Part shown: positions 1 through 10,622 of the stretch, one piece after another
How the letters are laid out: each line of letters begins with the position of its first letter
How positions within the stretch are numbered: position 1 is the first letter of the stretch
Source: Microbacterium elymi
Lineage (GTDB): Bacteria > Actinomycetota > Actinomycetes > Actinomycetales > Microbacteriaceae
NCBI RefSeq assembly: GCF_021582895.2
Contig: NZ_CP091139.2
Location: forward strand, 1,736,001 to 1,800,000
Reading direction: 5' to 3'
DNA length: 64,000 nt
Program-made: the position numbers and the translations under genes
Notes under the pieces: model-generated
Seen by the model: the letters and a program-made list of their open reading frames with translations, nothing else
Told to the model about the DNA's origin: nothing
Databases searched by the model: none

Positions 1-1642
1 ACGCGGACGGCATCGGGGGCACGGGCATCGACGGCGGCGTCTACGAGAACGAGTACCGGCGCACCCCGAGGGCTGGCGGATCGCCCGGCAGCACTGCTTC
101 CCGCAGTACAGCGGCACGCACGCGGACGGCTGGACCAACATCGACGGCGCCGAGCTGCCGATGGTGCCCTACCACTTCACCGTCGACGAGGTCGGCGTGC
201 CCCTGCCGCCGTCGAACTCCCCGACCCCCGGCCCGGACATCCCCGACGACGAGCTCGCATCCACCATCGCCGCGCTCGAGGACGAAGGCGCCGTGCGCAA
301 CCTCGTCCACGCGTACGGCTACTACGTCGATCGGCGCATGTGGACGGATGTCGTCGAGCTGTGCACTGCGGACGTGCAGGTCGACCTCGCCCCCGGCGGA
401 TCCTTCCGGGGAGCCGACGGCATCCGTGAGGCGATGCTCACCATGGGCCCCGAGGGCCTGGAGACCGGACAGCTCAACGACCGCCCGCTGTTCGACACCC
501 TGGTCCGCATCCTGCCCGGCGGGCTCGCGACCACCCGCAGCATCGAGCTCGGCATGCTGGGCGACGCCACACGCCACGAGGCGGCCTGGGAGGTGCGGAT
601 CCTCACCACCCGCTGCCGCAAGCACAACGGGGTCTGGCGACTCGACGAGGTGCGGCTGGAACGGGTGATGCACGCCGACTATTTCCGCGGCTGGGCCGAT
701 GCCGACCTCCGAACCCCCTCGGCTCCGACGGCCGACGATCCGCTCAGCGCCAGCGCCAGGGCCGCCACCGATACAGCCGTCGCCACCGGTGCGGCCGCAC
801 CGGCGACGTCCACGGCCGCCACCGATCCGGCCGCACCGGCGACCACCCCGCCCGCGGTGCTGCGGACACAGCTGGACCGCGCCCTGGCCTACGACGGCGT
901 GGAGAACGTCTCATCCGCCTACGGCTACTACATCGACGACTTCCAGTGGACCGAGATGGCGGCGCTGTTCGCCGAGAACGGCAACAAGCAGTCCCCGTTC
1001 GCCGGGTACTACTTCGGACGCGACCGCATCACCGCGGCCGCGACATCCTTCTGGGGCTCGCCGCCCGAGACCCGCCCCGGAATCTCGTACCACTGGCGCA
1101 CCCAGCCCGTCATCTCGATCTCGGCGGACGGGCGCTCCGCGAGCTTCCGGGTGCGGCTCTTCCAGCCGCGCACGCACAAGCTGCCGAGCCGCGCCGGCGA
1201 CTTCTACGCCGCCGGCTTCCACAGCGGGATGTATCCGAACGACCAGGCCGTCCTCGAGGACGGGCAGTGGCGGCTGTGGAGCCTGACGATCGACGAGCCG
1301 TACTTCGTCTCCCTCGACTGGCGCGGCGGATGGGCATCGGTGCCCGCCGCCACCGGAACCGCCCCGAAGCCGAGCCGCCTGATGGAGATCTACCCGCCCG
1401 ACGTCCCGATGACCGCCCTCGGGCGACGCGCCCGGCACTTCCGCGGAGGCACGGGCGACGTGCGGGAGTGGCCCGAGATCCTGCCGATGTGGTTCCACTA
1501 CCGCAACCCGGTCAGCGGGCGCACGCCCGAGCACTTCTGGCCGGACGGCGTGCCCACCCGGATCGCGCCGCACACCAGCATGACGGCGCACGGATATCAG
1601 CTGCCGCCGGACGGCCCTGCCGCCGCGACGGCGCCGGAGTAG
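1..1642 (+). CDS. Three-domain NTF2/SnoaL-like protein A (5' end outside window)
   Basis: The visible part carries the tail of one SnoaL-like (NTF2-fold) domain and two complete ones. The complete domains are marked by repeated signatures AYGYYVDRRMW and AYGYYIDDFQW. The protein ends with a conserved tail, WPEILPMWFHYRNPVSGR, then a stop at 1640-1642. Reading frame changes near position 66, where CACCCCGAGG should have five C; upstream of that the peptide GIDGGVYENEY continues the same family, so the gene really begins left of the window. Two full paralogs lie at 7623-9609 and 12954-14817. NTF2-fold proteins of this type include cofactor-free dehydratases, isomerases and lyases; the reaction here is unknown. 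Its last 46 bases overlap the convergent IclR gene. Confidence 0.75.
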   Translation, partial: RGRHRGHGHRRRRLRERVPAHPEGWRIARQHCFPQYSGTHADGWTNIDGAELPMVPYHFTVDEVGVPLPPSNSPTPGPDIPDDELASTIAALEDEGAVRNLVHAYGYYVDRRMWTDVVELCTADVQVDLAPGGSFRGADGIREAMLTMGPEGLETGQLNDRPLFDTLVRILPGGLATTRSIELGMLGDATRHEAAWEVRILTTRCRKHNGVWRLDEVRLERVMHADYFRGWADADLRTPSAPTADDPLSASARAATDTAVATGAAAPATSTAATDPAAPATTPPAVLRTQLDRALAYDGVENVSSAYGYYIDDFQWTEMAALFAENGNKQSPFAGYYFGRDRITAAATSFWGSPPETRPGISYHWRTQPVISISADGRSASFRVRLFQPRTHKLPSRAGDFYAAGFHSGMYPNDQAVLEDGQWRLWSLTIDEPYFVSLDWRGGWASVPAATGTAPKPSRLMEIYPPDVPMTALGRRARHFRGGTGDVREWPEILPMWFHYRNPVSGRTPEHFWPDGVPTRIAPHTSMTAHGYQLPPDGPAAATAPE

Positions 1643-2382
1643 CCTAGCGCGCGCGAGAGACGGGCCGCCGTGCCGCGCAGCTCTGTCGCCTGCGCGGAAT
1701 CCAGCGCCCCGGGCAGCGTGTGCACGGTGCCCAGGAGCGCGATCGTCGCCGCGACGTCGCCATCGCGGTCGAACACCGGCACCGCGATGCCGCGGGTGCC
1801 CGACGTGACCGTGTCGCTCACGGCGATCCCGGTCTGCGCGGTGCGGCGGATGCGGTCGCGCACGCGCTGCGCGGTGACCCCGTCGCGGGCCGCCAGCTCG
1901 TCCGCCACGGCCCCGCCGTCGGCGCCGTACGCGGCGAACACGGCCGACTGCGCAGCATCCGCCCCGAGCGTCTGCCCCACCCGCACGGAGATGTGCAGGC
2001 TGCGGTCGAACGGCTCGGCGGTGCGCACCACCACCGGCTGCCGGTCGCCCCACACCGCGAGGATGGAGGTCTCGCCGGCGGCATCCGACAGCTCGCGCAG
2101 GTACGGCCCGGCGATGTCCACCACGTCGGAGTCGGTCAGCGCGAGCGCACCCAGCTGCGCGGCCAGGGGCCCGAGGGCATACCCCTCGTCGACCCGCTCG
2201 AGCAGGCCCGCACTGGCCATCGAGGTGAGATAGCGGTAGACCGTCGTGCGGCCGAGGTCGAGCTCGGCGGCCACGTCCTTCAGCCGGACGGCCCGCACCT
2301 CGCGGGAGAACATGCCGAGGATCTGCGTGCAGCGCACGACGACGCGGATGTCTCCCTCCGGCCCTCCGGCGCGATCTGCCAC
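1597..2382 (-). CDS. IclR-family transcriptional regulator 1
   Basis: A 261-residue IclR regulator. The N-terminal winged helix-turn-helix is clear (LKDVAAELDLGRTTVYRYL around residues 34-52), followed by the effector-binding domain with the usual late motif GIAVPVFDRDGDVAATIALLG. The start is GTG at 2382, with GGGAG six to seven bases upstream. It lies 47 bases after the ABC ATPase gene on the same strand, so it probably terminates the solute-binding protein/dpp operon or has its own promoter there. IclR proteins usually sense an aromatic or small organic acid; the ligand is probably a compound handled by this locus. Two other IclR genes sit at 11449 and 25183. Confidence 0.9.
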   Translation of the reverse strand: MADRAGGPEGDIRVVVRCTQILGMFSREVRAVRLKDVAAELDLGRTTVYRYLTSMASAGLLERVDEGYALGPLAAQLGALALTDSDVVDIAGPYLRELSDAAGETSILAVWGDRQPVVVRTAEPFDRSLHISVRVGQTLGADAAQSAVFAAYGADGGAVADELAARDGVTAQRVRDRIRRTAQTGIAVSDTVTSGTRGIAVPVFDRDGDVAATIALLGTVHTLPGALDSAQATELRGTAARLSRALGYSGAVAAAGPSGGS

Positions 2383-2429
2383 TGCCTGCTCCCACTCCCT
2401 TGTCGCTGACGTAGACCGAGGTCAGCCGC

Positions 2430-3257
2430 TCACGCGACCGGCGGAAGGGCGCGCAGCGCAGCGCGGCGCTCCGCCTGCTCGTCCGGGTCGGGCAGCGGCG
2501 AGGACATGAACAGCCGCTTCACGTAGTCGTGCCGCGGCCGCTCGGTGACGTCGACCACCGGACCCTCTTCCACGATCCGCCCCCGCAGGAGCACGATCAC
2601 GTCGTGGCTGATGTGCCGGATGACACTCAGATCGTGCGACACGAACAGGTACGCCACACCCGTGCGCTGCTCGAGCTCGATCAGCAGGTCCAGCACGTGC
2701 GCCTGCGTCTTCAGATCCAGCCCCGACACCGGCTCGTCGCAGATGATCAGCCGCGGCTCGGTGGCAAGGCTCCGGGCGATCGCGACCCGCTGCCGCTGCC
2801 CGCCGGAGAACTCGCTCGGCACCCGGCGCGCCGAATCCGCCGGCAGGTGCACGGCATCGAGCAGCTCGCGCACCCGGGCTCGCGCGTCGCGCGTCGAGCG
2901 CCCCTGCGCGATGAGCGGTTCGGCGAGGATGTCCTGGATCTGCATCGCCGGGTTCAGCGACGAGTACGGATCCTGGAAGATCACCTGGATGTCGCGGGCC
3001 AGGGGGCGCCGGCGGCGACGGGACAGGCTCGTGATGTCCTGTCCGGCGAACCGGATCGCACCGCCCATCGGCGTCGCCAGACCCAGGATGGCCCGGCCGA
3101 TCGTCGACTTTCCCGACCCCGACTCGCCGACCAGGCCCAGCGTGCGCCCCTGCGCGACTTCGAAGCCCACGCCGTGCACCACCGGCGTCGCGGCCCGGGC
3201 CAGGCCGGTCCGGTATCCGATGGTGAGGTCGTCGACCTCCAGCAGCGCCCCGCTCAT
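2430..3257 (-). CDS. Oligopeptide-type ABC transporter ATPase (DppF/OppF-like), system 1
   Basis: A 275-residue ATP-binding subunit that couples ATP hydrolysis to uptake through the adjacent membrane subunits. It shows Walker [10 protein letters not shown] (about residues 41-49), Q-loop [10 protein letters not shown], the ABC signature [17 protein letters not shown], Walker B LIICDEP and switch histidine SHDLSVI. ATG at 3257 overlaps the stop of the upstream fused permease-ATPase by four bases, so the two are translationally coupled. Family members import peptides, but also opines, glycosides and aromatic conjugates, so the substrate cannot be read from this subunit. Confidence 0.93.
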   Translation of the reverse strand: MSGALLEVDDLTIGYRTGLARAATPVVHGVGFEVAQGRTLGLVGESGSGKSTIGRAILGLATPMGGAIRFAGQDITSLSRRRRRPLARDIQVIFQDPYSSLNPAMQIQDILAEPLIAQGRSTRDARARVRELLDAVHLPADSARRVPSEFSGGQRQRVAIARSLATEPRLIICDEPVSGLDLKTQAHVLDLLIELEQRTGVAYLFVSHDLSVIRHISHDVIVLLRGRIVEEGPVVDVTERPRHDYVKRLFMSSPLPDPDEQAERRAALRALPPVA

Positions 3258-5003
3258 GCCACCGTCTCCTTCGCCTGGTCGTCGATGTCGATCCGGGTCG
3301 TGGTCTCGCTGAGCATCGCGTCCAGCAGCGACACGGTGTAGGGATGCTGCGGGTTGCGCAGCACCGTGCGCACATCGCCGGATTCGACCAGCTCTCCCTG
3401 CGACATCACCGCCACCCGGTCGCAGATGTCGGCCACGACCCCGAAGTTGTGCGTGACCATGAGCACCGCCATGCCCGATTCCCGCTGCAGGGTGCGCAGG
3501 ATCTCCAGCACGTCCGCCTGCACGGTGACATCCAGCGCCGTGGTCGGCTCGTCCGCGATGGGCAGCCGGGCTGCACGAGACGGCACCGGCGATCAGCACC
3601 CGCTGGGCCATGCCGCCGGACAGCTGGAACGGGTAGGACGCGAACACCTTCTCCGGGTCCTGGATGCCGACCCGGGCCAGCAGCTCGAGGGCACGGGTGC
3701 GCGCGTCACGCGCCGACATCCCGAGCTTGCGGCGCAAGCGGGACGACGAGCTGGCTGCCGACCGTGAACGTCGGGTCGAGGTTGGACATCGGCTCCTGCG
3801 GCACGTACGCGATGTCGGTGCCGCGCAGCGCGGTGTAGCGCTTCTCGTCGAGGCCGGTCAGCTCGCGCCCGTCCAGTCGGACGGAGCCCGCCGTGATCTC
3901 GCCGCCGTGCGGGAGCAGGCCGAGGACGGCCAGCGCGGTCTGGGACTTTCCCGACCCCGACTCGCCCACGAGCCCGAGCACCTCGCCCGCGCGGATGTCG
4001 AACGAGATGCCGTGCACGACTTCGACCTCGCCGGTGCGGTAGCCGTAGCCGACGCGCAGATCCGCGACCCGCAAGCGCGTCGGGTGCCGCATCCTCGCCG
4101 ACCGCCGGCGGGGCGACGATCGTCGCCGTCTTCCGGCGACCGCCGACCGGCTGGGTACGGTCCTCGAGCGCATCGCGCAGCGCGTTGGAGAACAGCACCA
4201 GGGCGACGCTGACCACCGCGATCGCCAGGCTCGGCCAGACGATCAGCATCGGCGCGTCGTACACCCGGCGGAAGCCCTCGTTCAGCATCCCGCCCCACGA
4301 GGCGACGGTGACGTCGCCGATGCCGAGGAACTCCAGCCCCGCCTGGATCGCGATAGCGATGACAGCGAGCCGGGCACCCTGGATGAGGATCGGGGCGCGC
4401 ACCACGGCCAGCACGTGCCGGAACAGGATGCGCCCGTCGGACAGCCCGGACACCAGCGCCGCGTCGACGTAGAGCTCGCCGCGCACGGCGAGCACCGAGG
4501 CACGCACGATCCGGAAGTAGGCGGGGGCCAGCATGATGCCGAAGATCGCCATCGCGAGCCAGACCGACGGGCCGACCACCGCGCTGACGGCGAGCAGCAC
4601 GATGATGCCGGGCAGCGCCATGACAAGGTCGTTCACCCAGCCCGAGACCGAGTCGACCCAGCGGCGGTAGTAGCCCGCGGCGATGCCGACCGGCACGCCC
4701 AGGACCAGTGCCACCGCGACGGCGAGCGCGGCGCCCAGCAGGTTGACGCGCGCACCCCACACCAGTCGGCTGAGGATGTCGCGGCCCGTCGTGTCGGTGC
4801 CGAGCCAGTGGGCCGCGCTCGGCCCCTGCATGGCGTCGGCGAGCTCTCCCGCGTCCGGCGAGGGCAGGCGGCAGCGGCGCAAGCGCCGCGACCAGGATGA
4901 CGATCGCGATCACGATCGCCGAGGTCATGCCGAGGCCGTTGCCCAGCAGCCGGCGCGTGACGCCGGTCGTCGGGAGCGCGACGGTCCCTGTGGTCGCACT
5001 CAT
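3254..5003 (-). CDS. Fused ABC permease-ATPase (DppC-DppD), system 1
   Basis: About 582 residues once four frameshifts are restored (near 4881, 4073, 3737 and 3570). The N-terminal half is a DppC-type inner-membrane permease (motif [20 protein letters not shown]). The C-terminal half is a DppD-type ATPase, with Walker [10 protein letters not shown], signature [10 protein letters not shown] and Walker [13 protein letters not shown]. Removing the extra base at GCAAGC (4071-4076) joins the permease tail directly to ATPase strand one, so this is a single fused polypeptide, an arrangement known in actinobacteria. All four breaks are extra bases at or next to GCWGC sites. ATG at 5003 overlaps the dppB stop by four bases. 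Confidence 0.85.
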
Positions 5004-5945
5004 GCGTTCAGCCTCACCTTCGGGTTCACCCAGGCGATGAGCACATCGACCAGGAGGTTGACCACCACCACGATCACCACGTACGTCATCAGCACCCCGA
5101 GGATCACGGGGATGTCCGAGCGCAGCGCCGCCTGCACGGCCAGCGACCCCAGCCCGGGCAGGGCGAAGACCATCTCGATCACGACCGAGGCGCCCAGCAG
5201 GCCCACCACCTGCACCGCGAGAGCGGCCAGGCCCGGGGTCGCGGAGTTGCGCAGCACCGTGGTGGTCAGCAGGTAGCCGGTGGGCAGGCCGCGGCTGCGG
5301 CGGGTGCGCAGGTAGTCGCTCGCGAGCACGGTGATCGCGGAGGACCGCACGTGCTGCGATACCCCGACCACGCCCGACACCGTCATCGCCGCCACCGGGA
5401 GCGCGAGCGAGGCTGCCCAGCCCAGCGGCGACGACAGCAGCGGCACGTACCCCGTGGCCGGGAACCAATGCGAGCTGGACGGCGAACACCGTCGCCAGGA
5501 ACAGGCCGATCACGAACGCCGGCAGGGCGTCGGCCACCGTCACCAGCACCTGCAGCATCCGGTCCACGAATCCGCGGTGCACGGCCGCCGTGATCCCGAG
5601 GGCGAACGCGATGAGGGCGGTGAGCACGGTGACCAGGATCACCAGCGACATGGTCACCGGCAGGCGGGTGGCGATGGCATCCGTCACCGACTGCGTCGAG
5701 TAGTACGACGTGCCGAAGTCACCGTGCACGACGCCCGCCAGCCAGTTGCCATACCGGACCAGGAGCGGCTGGTCCAGGCCCAGCTCGTGCGCCTTCAGCG
5801 CCACCTGCTGGTCGCTGGCCAGTTCTCCCAGCACGTTCCGCGCGATGTTGCCGAGCCCCGGGAGGATGAGCAGCTGGGCGAGGAACGAGATGACGATGAT
5901 CAGGGTGAGCCCCGACACCGCCCTCTTCAGGAGGAGCGTCTTCAC
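5000..5945 (-). CDS. ABC permease (DppB-like), system 1
   Basis: An integral membrane subunit of about 314 residues. The N-terminal membrane segment is followed by the periplasmic stretch typical of DppB (LGLDQPLLVRYGNWL), then several hydrophobic helices and a C-terminal WVNPKVRL. A frameshift near 5472 (GCGAGC for GCAGC) is repaired to give HWFPATGYVPL, a motif expected at this place in the family. The start lies 10 bases after the solute-binding protein gene, and the stop overlaps the fused permease-ATPase. It forms the translocation path with the DppC half of the next gene. Confidence 0.9.
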
Positions 5946-5955
5946 TTCGGCGGCC

Positions 5956-7504
5956 TCACTTCGCCGGAGCGAATGCCCAGATGGGCGGCTGCACGTAGCC
6001 CGGGTAGACCGTCAGGTCGATGCCAGGCGCTGTGAGGTAGAACATCGCGGGCCGATACAGCGGGCCGTACCAGTAGTGCTCCACGAGGTACTTGTTCACC
6101 GCCTGTCCGGCCGCGGGACGCTCGGCGTCGGTCGCGTGCTGCGAGCGTCGAGATGAGCTTGTCGAGCTCGGGCGTCTCGGAGTGGAACGGGTTGTACTGC
6201 GTGTGCGGCGCGACCGAGAGCTGGATGACCGACCAGGTGTCCAGCAGCTCGAGGTTCGAGAAGTACACGAGCCCGTAGTCGCCGGCCATGATCGACTTGA
6301 CGGCTTCGCCCGGCGCCCACTGGACGTCCTTCGTCTTGACGCCGATCTTGCTCCAGTACTGCGAGATCGCGGTGTAGATCTCGGGGAGGATCGACCCGGT
6401 GCGCGGCCACGGAACGGTGAAGCCGTCCGGGTAGCCCGCCTCGGCCAGGCTGCCTTGGCGCGGGCGGGGTCGTACGGCGAGGCGTCGTCCAGACTCTTGT
6501 CGAACGCGTCCATCGTGGGTGCGAAGATCTGGTCGGTCGCCTTGCCGTACCCGCCGCGGATGGTCTTGATCATGGCATCCGCGTCGATCGAGATGGTCAG
6601 CGCCTCGCGCACCCGCTCGTCCTTCAGCTTGCGGCAGCATCTTGCCGTCGCGGTCCAGGAAGAACAGGCCCTCCCAGGTGACCATGTTCTGCTTCATGTC
6701 GGCACCGGCGACGGCGTTCTTCGCGTCGAGCGCCGCCGAGGCGGTCGTGGTGTGTGCGTACTGGATCTGCCCCGACTTGAAGGCGTTCAGCCGCGCCGTC
6801 TCTTCCGGGAAGACCGCGTAGGTCACCGTCGAGTACGGGTACTTCTGGTCCCAGTAGCCGTCCTTGCGCTGGAAGGTGTACTTCGATCCGGGCACGGAGT
6901 GGGCCGTGTCCAGCGTGTAGGGGCCGGTGCCGTCCGGGTCGGCGGCGATCGCCTTGGTGCCGAGGTCCTTCGGGTTGCCCATCAGGCCGGCGGCCTGTGT
7001 CAGCGAGAACAGCAAGCCGGGATCGGGCTGGGACAGCGTGAGCTTGACCGTGCTGTCATCCACGGCGTCGATGCTCGCGACATTCTGAAGCAGCGGACCG
7101 GCCGGGGTCGCGAAGCCCTGGAAGTGCTTCATGTTGGCCTTGACGGCGTCGGCGTTGAACGGGGTGCCGTCCGAGAACTTCACGCCGGTCTGCAGGGTCA
7201 GCGTCAGCGTGAGGTTGTCGTCGCTGTACTTGTAGCCGGTCGCGAGCTTGGGGGCGACCTTGCCGTCCTTGTCCAGGATGAACAGCGAGTCGTAGACCGC
7301 GAGCGCGTACGGCAGGTATGGGCTCTCGCCGAAGGCGGCGGGATCCCAGCTCGTGGGCTCTGTGAAGGAGTAGAGGTTGAGCGTGCCGGCGTCGCCGTCG
7401 GTCGGCGTGCCGCCCGAGGAGCCGCCTGCGGTGCACCCGGAGACGAGCGCGACGCAGACCGCGGCGACGGCAGCGAATCCCACCAAACGTCCTGTCCGAA
7501 TCAT
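5956..7504 (-). CDS. Family-5 solute-binding lipoprotein 1 (SBP1)
   Basis: About 515 residues after three corrections (near 6629, 6450 and 6143). It has an N-terminal lipoprotein signal peptide with lipobox VSGC (Cys at residue 24) and a Gly/Ser-rich linker. The SBP_bac_5 fold follows, with motifs such as SDGTPFNADAVKANM and GTGPYTL. It should be anchored on the outer face of the membrane and deliver substrate to the DppB/DppCD/DppF proteins encoded just downstream. ATG at 7504 has AAGGAAG about five bases upstream. It is only distantly like SBP2 and SBP3 of this window, which resemble each other much more. Confidence 0.92.
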
Positions 7505-7543
7505 GTGACTTCCTTGTCTTGATGAGAGCGAGGTATTCCGTCA

Positions 7544-7560
7544 GTTGAACACGTGTTCCA
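7544..7560. promoter_or_regulatory. Palindromic candidate operator upstream of SBP1
   Basis: The 118-base gap between SBP1 and the SnoaL-B gene contains the perfect 12-base palindrome GAACACGTGTTC at 7547-7558, within TTGAACACGTGTTCCA. It is about 43 bases upstream of the SBP1 start, where a repressor site would be expected. One of the three local IclR proteins is a natural candidate binder; that is an inference from position only. Confidence 0.45.
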
Positions 7561-7622
7561 CCTGTCGGACATTTCTTGTTGGTCAGACTAGATTGCCGCG
7601 CGGCTGAAATCAAGGACTTTGT

Positions 7623-9609
7623 TCATATTGCGTCTTGGCCGTCCATATCGCGAACGTCTCGAGGGACCTCTCGTCCGTCGATCTCGGGCCCGTCAGGCGG
7701 CCGCTGGTACCCGTGCGCGGTCATCCGCGCGTGCGGTGCGACCTCGCACGGAACGCAGTCCGGCCAGAACCGCTCGGGCACGCGGCCGCTGACCGGATTC
7801 CGATAGTGGAACCACATGGGCAGGATCTCCGGCCACTCCACCAGCCGACCCGGACCGCCGCGGAATCCCTCCTCGCGCGGGGCGATGTCGCGCAGCAGGA
7901 TCTCGGGCGGATACGCGGTCAGCACCGGACTCGGCCGCGGCGCATCCCCTCCGGCCGTGGGCTGACGCCGGCCCAGCCCTCGCGCCAGTTCTGCATCGCG
8001 ACGTAATGCTCGTCGACGGCGAGACTCCACAGTCGCCAGGTGCCGTCCTCGAGGACGGCCTGGTCGTTCGGATACATTCCGGTGTGCAGGCCGCCCATGT
8101 AGAAGTCCCGCGGCGTGTCGTCCGGATGGATGGCGGTGCGCGGCTGGAAGAGGCGCGTGCGCAGGTTCGCCGAGCGGCCGTCGTGCGACACGTGGATCAC
8201 CGGCTGGGTGCGCCAGTGGAAGCTGAGCACCGGCCGGAACGCACGCGTGGTGCCGTAGCAGGCGATGGCGGTGCCCAGGATCGCCTCGGGGCCGATCGCG
8301 TAGCCGGCGAACGCGGACTGCTTGTGCCCCTTCGCGGCGAACAGCGCCGCCATGTCGGCCCAGCGGAAGTCGTCGAGGAAGAAGCCATACGCGCCCGACA
8401 CGTTCTCGACACCGTCGTAGGCCACGCAACGGCGCAAGCCGTCGCGCCAGATCAGCGGTGTCCCCGGCACCCGGAGCCGTCTCGCCGGCCGCGCCGGCGG
8501 CGATCGGCGGCTGTGACCGCCCGTGCGGCTCGATCACCCGGGTGGGGTCCGGTCGTCGAGCCCGGATGCCGCCGCCGGCCCATCCCTCGCGGTAGTCGGC
8601 CCGGCAGCACATCCACGTCCAGACCGGCGATGCGCCAGAGGCCGCCGGTCCCGGCGACCAGCCGCGCCCGGACGGTGGCGAACTCCCAGCAGGCTGTCCC
8701 GGTGCGCACGTCGGCCAGGATCCCGAGCTGGATGCCGCGGGCCCGGGCCGTGCCGTCGTCGGCGATCTCGACGGTCACGTCGAACAGCGGGTGCTCGGCC
8801 GCCTCGCCCCATCCGAGGCCCTCCGGCCCGCGTGCTTCGTGTGCGCGCCGGGCGCCTTCGGACCCGTGGAAGACCTCGTCGTCGAACCGGATCGCCGCGT
8901 CCACGGTGAACAGGTCGACGACGTCGCCCCACATCCGCCGGTCGAGGTAGTAGCCGTATGCGTGCACGAGGTTGCGGACAGCATCCTCGTCGTTGAGCCG
9001 GCCGATGTGCGCGGCCAGTTCCCCCACCGACATGCCGGGATCGGGCGCGTCGCCGACCGGCTTCATGAGCGGGGTCCCCGCGTCGTACGCTCCGAAGTGC
9101 GTCGGGATGACCGGCAAGCGCAGCGCCGTTCACGTTGGCCCACCCGTTCACGTCATCCCCGGCGTATTGCGGATGGAAGGTCATCGACGTGATGAGCCAC
9201 CGCCCGTCTCGCCGGTCGTATCGGTTCTCGTACAGACCGCCCTCCACGGCGGCCGCGCCGGCGCCGTCCCCGAGGAAGACCAGCGCCGACCAACGACCGA
9301 ACACGGTGTCGCCGTGCGGCGACAGATGCACGACCGGGGCATCGATCAGCTCGGTGTACAGGCCGCCGGGCTGCACGGCCCGCCCGGCGCGCCCGGCCAG
9401 CCAGTCGCGGATCTCGTCGCGGCCGTTCAGGGTCAGATCGCCCCAGTGCACGCTCGCGTCCGCGGCGAACAGCGCGGCGGCGTCCTCCGCGCGGCCGAGC
9501 TGCAGCGCTGCGCGTACGTGCGCTGCACGTCCTTCGCGCAGCGCAGGGACTCGAGCCGTGCGACGTCCCGGGCGAGGACGCGGATGTCGCCGGATGCAGA
9601 GGCGCTCAT
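7623..9609 (-). CDS. Three-domain NTF2/SnoaL-like protein B
   Basis: About 661 residues after repairing five shifts (near 9515, 9117, 8596, 8437 and 7943). It contains three consecutive NTF2-fold domains. The first is marked by FAADASVHWGDL, the second by AYGYYLDRRMWGDVVDLF and the third by AYGFFLDDFRWADMAALF. The tail is almost identical to that of protein A (WPEILPMWFHYRNPVSGR). ATG at 9609 overlaps the cyclase stop by four bases, so the two are coupled and probably act on successive intermediates. No signal peptide is present, so it should be cytoplasmic. Single-domain relatives include cofactor-free dehydratases and lyases; the activity here is unknown. Confidence 0.8.
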
Positions 9610-10622
9610 TTGATCGCCATCGCATTGGCCGGAGAACCGACTCCACCCGGCAGGTTGAGCGGCTTCGCCGTCACCAGGAACTCGTAGACCCCGTCGGTCG
9701 CGCAGTCCTGCGCGAGACCGTCGAGCGCCCACATCTCGCCGAGCGCGAAGCCCAGCATGGTCAGCAGATGCCGGTGGATGCCCCCGTTGTGGTCGACGCC
9801 ACGCTCGGGCGGCTCCTGCCCCTCGAGCCGCAGATCGTTGCCGGGGGTGTACGGGAAGCACTCCACACCCAGATTGTCGACGGCCACCAGCGAGAAGTGA
9901 TGGTCCCACAGCCACGCGACCACGGCCCGGGTGGTGGCCAGGCCGGGAAGACGCATGTCCGACGTGAAGGCGGCCCGGGCCGCGGCATCCATGTGCGCGC
10001 GGCAGTACTCGGCCCACCCGGTGCGCACCAGGAGCAGGTCGCCGTCCTCGAAGCGGACGCCCTGGCGCGCGGCGGTCGCCTCGAGGTCGTCGACGCCGAT
10101 CTCGTACGCCGTGTCCTGCGCGATCGGCCGGCCCTCCGCCTCGAGGTGACGGGCGACGTCCAGCAGGACGCCGCGACCGACGATCCCCGCTTCGGCATAC
10201 GTCTGGATGCCGAGAGTGCTGGTCTCGGTGGAGAACTCCTCACGCGCCCGTCCGCCGTAGAACCCGAGCTCGGGGTGCCCGATGTGCCGCAGCGCGTCGA
10301 TCTGAGTCGTCGCCTGCAGATAGAACGAGTCGAGCCAGTCGTCGAAGTGCCACGGGTTGTTGCTGAACATCGAGTGCTTGGCTTCGGGCCGGGTCCCGGT
10401 CGGGAAGGGATCGAACGCCCCGATCGCGTAGTCGAGGTTGAAGGTGCGCCCCGTCCGCACCAGCGCGGCGGCCCGGCGCCGGACCTCCGGCGTCAGGAAG
10501 TTGAGGGTGCCGATCCCGTCGTCGGCGCCGAACAGCGACCAGGAGGTCTCGGGCGGATCCGCCTGCCCGAGCTCACGGAAGGACGGCCAGCGGATCTCGG
10601 ACTCGGGGTGATAGCTTTCCAT
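9606..10622 (-). CDS. Cyclase-family (kynurenine formamidase-like) metal hydrolase
   Basis: An intact 338-residue protein of the cyclase superfamily (Pfam PF04199). It has the metal-site stretch TTQIDALRHIGHPELGFYGG (about residues 103-122) and downstream acidic and histidine positions in VDNLGVECFP and DHNGGIHRHLL. Relatives hydrolyse amide or lactone bonds, for example N-formylkynurenine or isatin. It is first in the leftward transcript, translationally coupled to SnoaL protein B, and divergent from the SDR at 10687. A hydrolytic ring-opening or deacylation step is plausible; the substrate is not evident. Confidence 0.85.
   Translation of the reverse strand: MESYHPESEIRWPSFRELGQADPPETSWSLFGADDGIGTLNFLTPEVRRRAAALVRTGRTFNLDYAIGAFDPFPTGTRPEAKHSMFSNNPWHFDDWLDSFYLQATTQIDALRHIGHPELGFYGGRAREEFSTETSTLGIQTYAEAGIVGRGVLLDVARHLEAEGRPIAQDTAYEIGVDDLEATAARQGVRFEDGDLLLVRTGWAEYCRAHMDAAARAAFTSDMRLPGLATTRAVVAWLWDHHFSLVAVDNLGVECFPYTPGNDLRLEGQEPPERGVDHNGGIHRHLLTMLGFALGEMWALDGLAQDCATDGVYEFLVTAKPLNLPGGVGSPANAMAIK

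Noticed and set aside
3724-3731. A second GCTTGC in the DppCD gene as another inserted base.
   Set aside because: The downstream frame already reads correctly through it ([18 protein letters not shown]), so this one is genuine; the error is at the neighbouring GCAAGC.
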